Source: B16-G9 sp964400655 (lineage in GTDB: Bacteria; Bacteroidota; Bacteroidia; Bacteroidales; F082). From it: DNA of 8,940 bases. The stretch lies in contig CAYNVN010000002.1 of NCBI GenBank assembly GCA_964400655.1, positions 1-8,940 of the forward strand, in the 5' to 3' direction. Positions 5,650-8,940 of this stretch are shown in pieces. Position numbers and translations under genes: made by a program. Every line of letters begins with the position of its first letter. The stretch's first letter is position 1. The notes under the pieces were generated by a model that saw nothing but the letters and a program-made list of their open reading frames with translations, was not told where the DNA came from and ran no database searches.

Positions 5650-7170
5650 TTATATTCCTTCCATCAAAGCATCGGGTAAATCAAAATCAACTTCGCGAAC
5701 AAACCGTATGCTTTTCATAATTTCATCGTGCATTATTTTATCATCTTTAACAAACGATACTTTTTCGCGATATTTTTTAATAAAATCTTCAAGAAAGTCA
5801 GAGGTTTTTAACGGTCGTCTAAAATCGAGGGCCTGAGCGGCATTAAAAAGCTCAATGGCCAAAATACGTTCAAGATTTTCAACCACCCGCCAGGCTTTGG
5901 TGGCCGCATTGGCTCCCATACTAACGTGATCCTCCTGCCCCTGCGACGATTCAATAGAGTCAACCGAAGCGGGGGTACAAAGCTGTTTGTTTTGATTTAC
6001 AATGGATGCAGCGGTATATTGCGGAATCATAAATCCCGAATTAAGGCCCGGATTGGCAACCAAAAAGGGAGGCAGTCCCCGTTTGCCGTGAAGCAACTGA
6101 TAGGTTCTTCGCTCCGAGATGTTGCCCCATTCGGCAGTGGCAATGGCAAGGTTGTCCAAAGCCAAAGCCAGTGGCTGTCCGTGGAAATTTCCGCCCGAAA
6201 CAATAATGTCTTCATCGGGAAAAATGGTGGGATTGTCGGTAACGGCATTTATTTCGTTGGAAAAAACATAAGCCACGTAGTTAACCGAATCTTTTGAAGC
6301 GCCGTGAACCTGCGGAATACAACGGAAAGAGTAGGGATCCTGAACATGCTCTTTGTGTCGGTTAATGATTTGACTGCCCTTTAAGATATTTCTGAATCGC
6401 TCGGCGGTTTGAATTTGGCCTTTGTGATGACGAATTTGATGCAGCTGGTCCATAAAAGGCTCAATTCTTCCGTCAAAAGCATCCAGCGATAGTGCCGCAA
6501 TAATATCGGCAAGCTCCGACAATCTGAATACTTTTAGCAAGGCAGATACCCCGTAAGCACTCATAAACTGGGTTCCGTTTAACAGCGCCAGCCCCTCTTT
6601 CGATTTTAATTTAATGGGCTGCCAGCCAAATTCCGAAAGCACCTTGGCAGCCTCCATATATTTTCCGTTGTAACTTACCGCTCCCATGCCCAACAGCGGT
6701 AACGACATGTGTGCAAGCGGAGACAGATCGCCGGAAGCACCCAGCGATCCCTGCTGGTACACAATGGGGATAACATCGTTGTTAAAAAAATCGATTAAAC
6801 GCTGAACCGTTTCGAGCTGTACACCCGAATGTCCGTACGAAAGCGACTGAACTTTTAACAAAATCATCAGTTTTACTACCTCTACCGGTACTTCGTCGCC
6901 GGTACCGCAAGCGTGTGATTTTACCAGGTTTTCCTGTAGTTTGCCCAAATCTTCTTTTGAAATGGATTTGTTATATAGTGCACCAAAACCGGTATTAATG
7001 CCATAGATGGGACTTTCCTGTCCGGATATTTTTTCATCCAGATATGTACGGCATTTGGTAATTAACGATGTTGATTCTTCCGAAAGCTCCAGCTTATAAC
7101 CCTTTTTTAAAATCTCAAAAATTTTTTTGAAGGTTAATTTTTCGGGCGAAATATAATGAACCTTATTCAT
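5650..7170 (-). CDS. hutH: Histidine ammonia-lyase (histidase)
   Basis: Converts histidine to urocanate and ammonia, the first step of histidine degradation, in the cytoplasm. The 506 residues match the family length (about 500-510). Ala145-Ser146-Gly147 in GSLGASGDLSPLAHM would form the self-made MIO electrophile. Other family positions are YGINTGFG (Tyr56), SHACGTG (Ser85-His86, the histidase-type pair rather than the Phe/Leu seen in phenylalanine lyases), NGTQ (Asn198), QDPYSFRCIPQVHG (Tyr280, Arg283), GNFHG (Phe329) and QEDHVSMG (Glu413). All catalytic positions are intact, so histidine is the likely substrate. It starts 10 bases after hisS on the same strand with no room for a promoter, so it is probably translated from the hisS transcript. 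Its stop codon abuts the convergent tRNA-Thr gene, and no hairpin terminator is seen. hutU and hutI are not in the window. Confidence 0.96.
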   Translation of the reverse strand: MNKVHYISPEKLTFKKIFEILKKGYKLELSEESTSLITKCRTYLDEKISGQESPIYGINTGFGALYNKSISKEDLGKLQENLVKSHACGTGDEVPVEVVKLMILLKVQSLSYGHSGVQLETVQRLIDFFNNDVIPIVYQQGSLGASGDLSPLAHMSLPLLGMGAVSYNGKYMEAAKVLSEFGWQPIKLKSKEGLALLNGTQFMSAYGVSALLKVFRLSELADIIAALSLDAFDGRIEPFMDQLHQIRHHKGQIQTAERFRNILKGSQIINRHKEHVQDPYSFRCIPQVHGASKDSVNYVAYVFSNEINAVTDNPTIFPDEDIIVSGGNFHGQPLALALDNLAIATAEWGNISERRTYQLLHGKRGLPPFLVANPGLNSGFMIPQYTAASIVNQNKQLCTPASVDSIESSQGQEDHVSMGANAATKAWRVVENLERILAIELFNAAQALDFRRPLKTSDFLEDFIKKYREKVSFVKDDKIMHDEIMKSIRFVREVDFDLPDALMEGI

Positions 7171-7180
7171 GATGAACGGT

Positions 7181-8551
7181 TTACTGATTTGAATTTAATT
7201 TTTTAATAATGTCATCCGTTGTCAACTTTTGCTGATCGCCGGTTTGCATGTTTTTTAAAGTATATTGCTTTGTTTCCATCTCCTGCTCTCCTATGAGGAT
7301 AACAAACGGAATGTTGCGCTGGTCGGCATATTTCATCTGCTTTTTCATTTTGGCAGCATCGGGATAGAGCTCTGCACTAATGCCCGCATCCTGCAGGGCC
7401 GACAAAACGCCCAGTGCATGCGCACCCTCCTTCTCTCCGAAATTAACCAATAAAACCTGCGTTGAAATTTCAACCTCTTCTGGAAACAGGTTGCGTTCAT
7501 TCATAACATCGTAAATACGGTCGGCACCAAACGAAACACCCACTCCCGAAACACCCGGCAAACCAAATACTCCGGTAAGGTTGTCGTACCGGCCGCCTCC
7601 ACAAATACTTCCAATGTTAACATCGTTTGCCTTAACTTCGATAATGGCACCGGTATAATAATTCAGTCCGCGGGCCAGCGACTGGTCAATTTCAACGGTC
7701 GATTTAATGTCAACTTCGCTCAATAAATTCAAAACGGTTTCAAGTTCCAATATTCCTTTACTACCGTCGTCGGTATCGCCAACAAGCTGTTTTAAGCAGT
7801 TGATTTTTCCATCGTTGCTTCCGCTTAAATTTATAATGGGTTCCAGATGGTCGATGGCATCCTGCGACAGACCTTTTTCAAGTAGTTCTTCGTAAACCTT
7901 GTCAATACCTATTTTATCAAGTTTATCAATTGCGGTGGTGATTTCGGTTAATTTATCAATCGCATCAATGGTTTCGGCCATGCCGCTCAGTACTTTCCGG
8001 TTATTGAGTTTTATGGTAACATTAATATTGAGCTTTTGAAATATTTTATCAATAATACGGATTAACTCCACCTCGTTTAAAAGCGAATCGGAACCCACCA
8101 CATCCACATCGCACTGGTAAAACTCGCGGTAGCGTCCTTTTTGCGGACGGTCGGCACGCCATACCGGTTGTATCTGATACCGTTTAAACGGAAATGTAAT
8201 ATCGTTGCGATGCTGAACCACAAAACGGGCAAACGGAACGGTAAGATCGTAACGCAGGCCTTTTTCCGAAATCGCCAAAGCAACCTTGTTAAGATCTCTT
8301 TTTTCCCATTGGGCCGGATCGACTTTTTTAAGAAAATCGCCTGAGTTTAATATTTTAAAAAGCAGCTTATCTCCCTCTTCGCCGTACTTTCCAAGCAGCG
8401 TTGAAAGGTTTTCCATGGCAGGGGTTTCAATTGGCTGATAACCAAATTGTTTAAAAACATCCTGAATGGTTTTGAAAATATAGTTTCGCCGTGCCATTTC
8501 AGCCGGTGAAAAATCGCGGGTACCTTTTGGGATAGATGGTTTTTGTGCCAT
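7181..8551 (-). CDS. hisS: Histidyl-tRNA synthetase
   Basis: Class II aminoacyl-tRNA synthetase that charges tRNA-His with histidine. Its 456 residues contain KGTRDFSP (9-16), motif 1 around 36-46 (FGYQPIETPAM), motif 2 at 124-145 (RYQIQPVWRADRPQKGRYRE), the histidine-specific SLARGLNYYTG (291-301) and SICGGGRYDNL (315-325), motif 3 GVGVSFGADR (336-345), and a C-terminal anticodon-binding domain from about 364. The segment LRYDLTVPFARFV (99-111) resembles the eukaryotic/archaeal style rather than the E. coli LRPEGTAG style; Bacteroidota enzymes commonly look like this. The insertion domain between motifs 2 and 3 (about 190-285) is Ile/Asp/Lys-rich helix. The start is the ATG 24 bases below a good -7 box, with no Shine-Dalgarno sequence. 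It is the first gene of an apparent hisS-hutH unit. Confidence 0.97.
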   Translation of the reverse strand: MAQKPSIPKGTRDFSPAEMARRNYIFKTIQDVFKQFGYQPIETPAMENLSTLLGKYGEEGDKLLFKILNSGDFLKKVDPAQWEKRDLNKVALAISEKGLRYDLTVPFARFVVQHRNDITFPFKRYQIQPVWRADRPQKGRYREFYQCDVDVVGSDSLLNEVELIRIIDKIFQKLNINVTIKLNNRKVLSGMAETIDAIDKLTEITTAIDKLDKIGIDKVYEELLEKGLSQDAIDHLEPIINLSGSNDGKINCLKQLVGDTDDGSKGILELETVLNLLSEVDIKSTVEIDQSLARGLNYYTGAIIEVKANDVNIGSICGGGRYDNLTGVFGLPGVSGVGVSFGADRIYDVMNERNLFPEEVEISTQVLLVNFGEKEGAHALGVLSALQDAGISAELYPDAAKMKKQMKYADQRNIPFVILIGEQEMETKQYTLKNMQTGDQQKLTTDDIIKKLNSNQ

Positions 8552-8574
8552 AATAATTATCGGTTAACGGTTTG

Positions 8575-8582
8575 CAAAAGTA
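8575..8582 (-). promoter_or_regulatory. Candidate -7 box for hisS-hutH
   Basis: On the minus strand TACTTTTG is a perfect TAnnTTTG 23 bases before the hisS ATG and continues with GCA, like both tRNA promoters after the TTTG core. A convincing -33 TTTG at 19-20 bases is not seen. No T-box-like leader or attenuator fits in the short leader. Confidence 0.5.
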
Positions 8583-8643
8583 ATGTTTTTCATCCGAAAG
8601 ATTTTGCAGAATTAAAAATAAGGGAAAAGGTTGAGAGGGATCT

Positions 8644-8699
8644 TGTTGCTTGTTGCTTGTTGCTCGTTGCTTGTTGCTTGTTGCTCGTTGCTCGTTGCT
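8644..8699. repeat. Heptamer array (T/C)GTTGCT, 8 units
   Basis: Eight perfect 7-base units in a row; the first base of successive units reads T T T C T T C C and the other six bases never vary. It is the reverse complement of the four-unit array at 1330-1357. The last two units (C, C) adjoin the conserved block in both copies, so the difference in number is at the outer end. Confidence 0.95.
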
Positions 8700-8737
8700 G
8701 CCCGAATGTGCCGGGAGGGGTTGCTGGTAGGTTCAAA

Positions 8738-8940
8738 GTTTGAGGAACCGCTATGGCGCAGAGGCGCGAAGGAAACCTTTTCGGTCGAACGTAGGCTTGC
8801 GGGGGGTGTCCGGAAAGGTTGAAAGGTTCAGAGGTTAAGAAGTTGAAAGGTTTGAGGAACCGCTATGGCGCAAAGGCGCGAAGGAAACCTTTTCGGTCGA
8901 ACGTAGGCTGGAGGGGGGTGTGTCGGAAAGGTTGAAAGGG
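8738..8940 (+). repeat. Tandem duplication with 112-113-base period
   Basis: The segment from GTTTGAGGAACCGC (8738) to GGAAAGGTTGAAAGG (8826) is repeated from 8850 to 8939, nearly identical (for example GCGCAGAGG versus GCGCAAAGG, and CTTGC versus CTGGA). The offset is 112 bases on the left side and 113 on the right, implying one small indel. The filler (8827-8849) is purine-rich GTT/AAG repeats. A third unit may follow beyond the window. Confidence 0.88.

Larger units (their letters stand above)
8642..8940 (+). repeat. Composite intergenic repeat, copy B, runs off the window
   Basis: Same module order as copy A but on the plus strand: heptamer array (8644-8699); CCGAATGTGCCGGGAGGGG followed by TTGCTGGT (ending 8728); GTTCAAAGTTTGAGG; ACCGCTATGGCGCAGAGGCG and CCTTTTCGGTCG (8746-8787); GGGGGGTGT; GGAAAGGTTGAAAGG; then a second round of the last modules. 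The CCCGATAGTAATC array of copy A is missing. An octamer GGCGC(A/G)(A/G)A is doubled here and single in copy A. The heptamer end faces the hisS promoter, as in copy A toward gdhA. It is non-coding, and its right border is not in the window. Confidence 0.8.

Noticed and set aside
5926..6297. 123-codon plus-strand frame inside hutH
   Set aside because: It is antisense to highly conserved hutH catalytic segments, which explain the sequence.
8552..8640. Riboswitch or T-box leader for hisS
   Set aside because: Only about 20 bases separate the likely transcription start from the ATG, too short for such a leader, and no characteristic motif was seen.
8543..8822. Two plus-strand frames with Leu-Leu-Val-Ala-Cys-Cys repeats
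   Set aside because: These are translations of the heptamer array (seven bases cycle through three frames) and not genes.
8642..8940. Insertion sequence end
   Set aside because: No transposase, no terminal inverted repeats and no target duplication are visible within the window; a non-autonomous element remains possible but unproven.

Overview
The window looks like a chromosomal segment from a member of the Bacteroidota, probably a marine or anaerobic lineage near Bacteroidales/Marinilabiliales. This is an inference. It rests on the absence of Shine-Dalgarno sequences before the starts, several promoters of the Bacteroidota type (TTTG about 19-20 bases upstream of TAnnTTTG), two tRNA genes without encoded CCA, and the protein types: a eukaryote-like histidyl-tRNA synthetase, a hexameric NADP-type glutamate dehydrogenase and a long divergent arginase-family protein.

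Layout, left to right. Positions 3-1064 (+) are the 3' part of a gene for an exported, highly charged protein of unknown function. Positions about 1085-1359 hold a composite non-coding repeat (copy A). Next comes gdhA (1494-2843, +), with a widely spaced perfect inverted repeat in its upstream region and a strong intrinsic terminator after it. Positions 2900-3165 hold no confident gene, only a short protein-like stretch without a start. A tRNA-Pro(CGG) gene lies on the minus strand with its own promoter and terminator. A six-helix membrane protein (3537-4172, +) converges, with a 1-base gap, on an arginase-fold protein (4174-5376, -) that has lost several metal ligands. A tRNA-Thr(CGT) gene (5571-5643, +) runs tail-to-tail into hutH. 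hutH and hisS form a two-gene minus-strand unit: hisS first, a 10-base gap, then hutH. The right end (8642-8940) is a second, inverted copy of the composite repeat (copy B), cut off by the window edge.

How the genes may work together: HisRS and histidine ammonia-lyase are apparently co-transcribed, so one transcript would encode both a consumer of histidine for translation and the first enzyme of histidine breakdown. The arginase-like protein belongs to the fold of formiminoglutamase, which acts late in histidine breakdown, and gdhA handles the glutamate that this pathway yields. The middle of the window therefore has a histidine/glutamate nitrogen theme, but the genes are not one operon. hutU, hutI and a convincing active formiminoglutamase are not present here.

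The most unusual material is (1) the modular repeat family at both ends, each copy with its heptamer-array end facing the start of the next gene, (2) the degenerate arginase-like protein, (3) the hisS-hutH pairing, and (4) the inverted repeat at the gdhA promoter. No mobile-element protein, CRISPR array or phage gene was seen.
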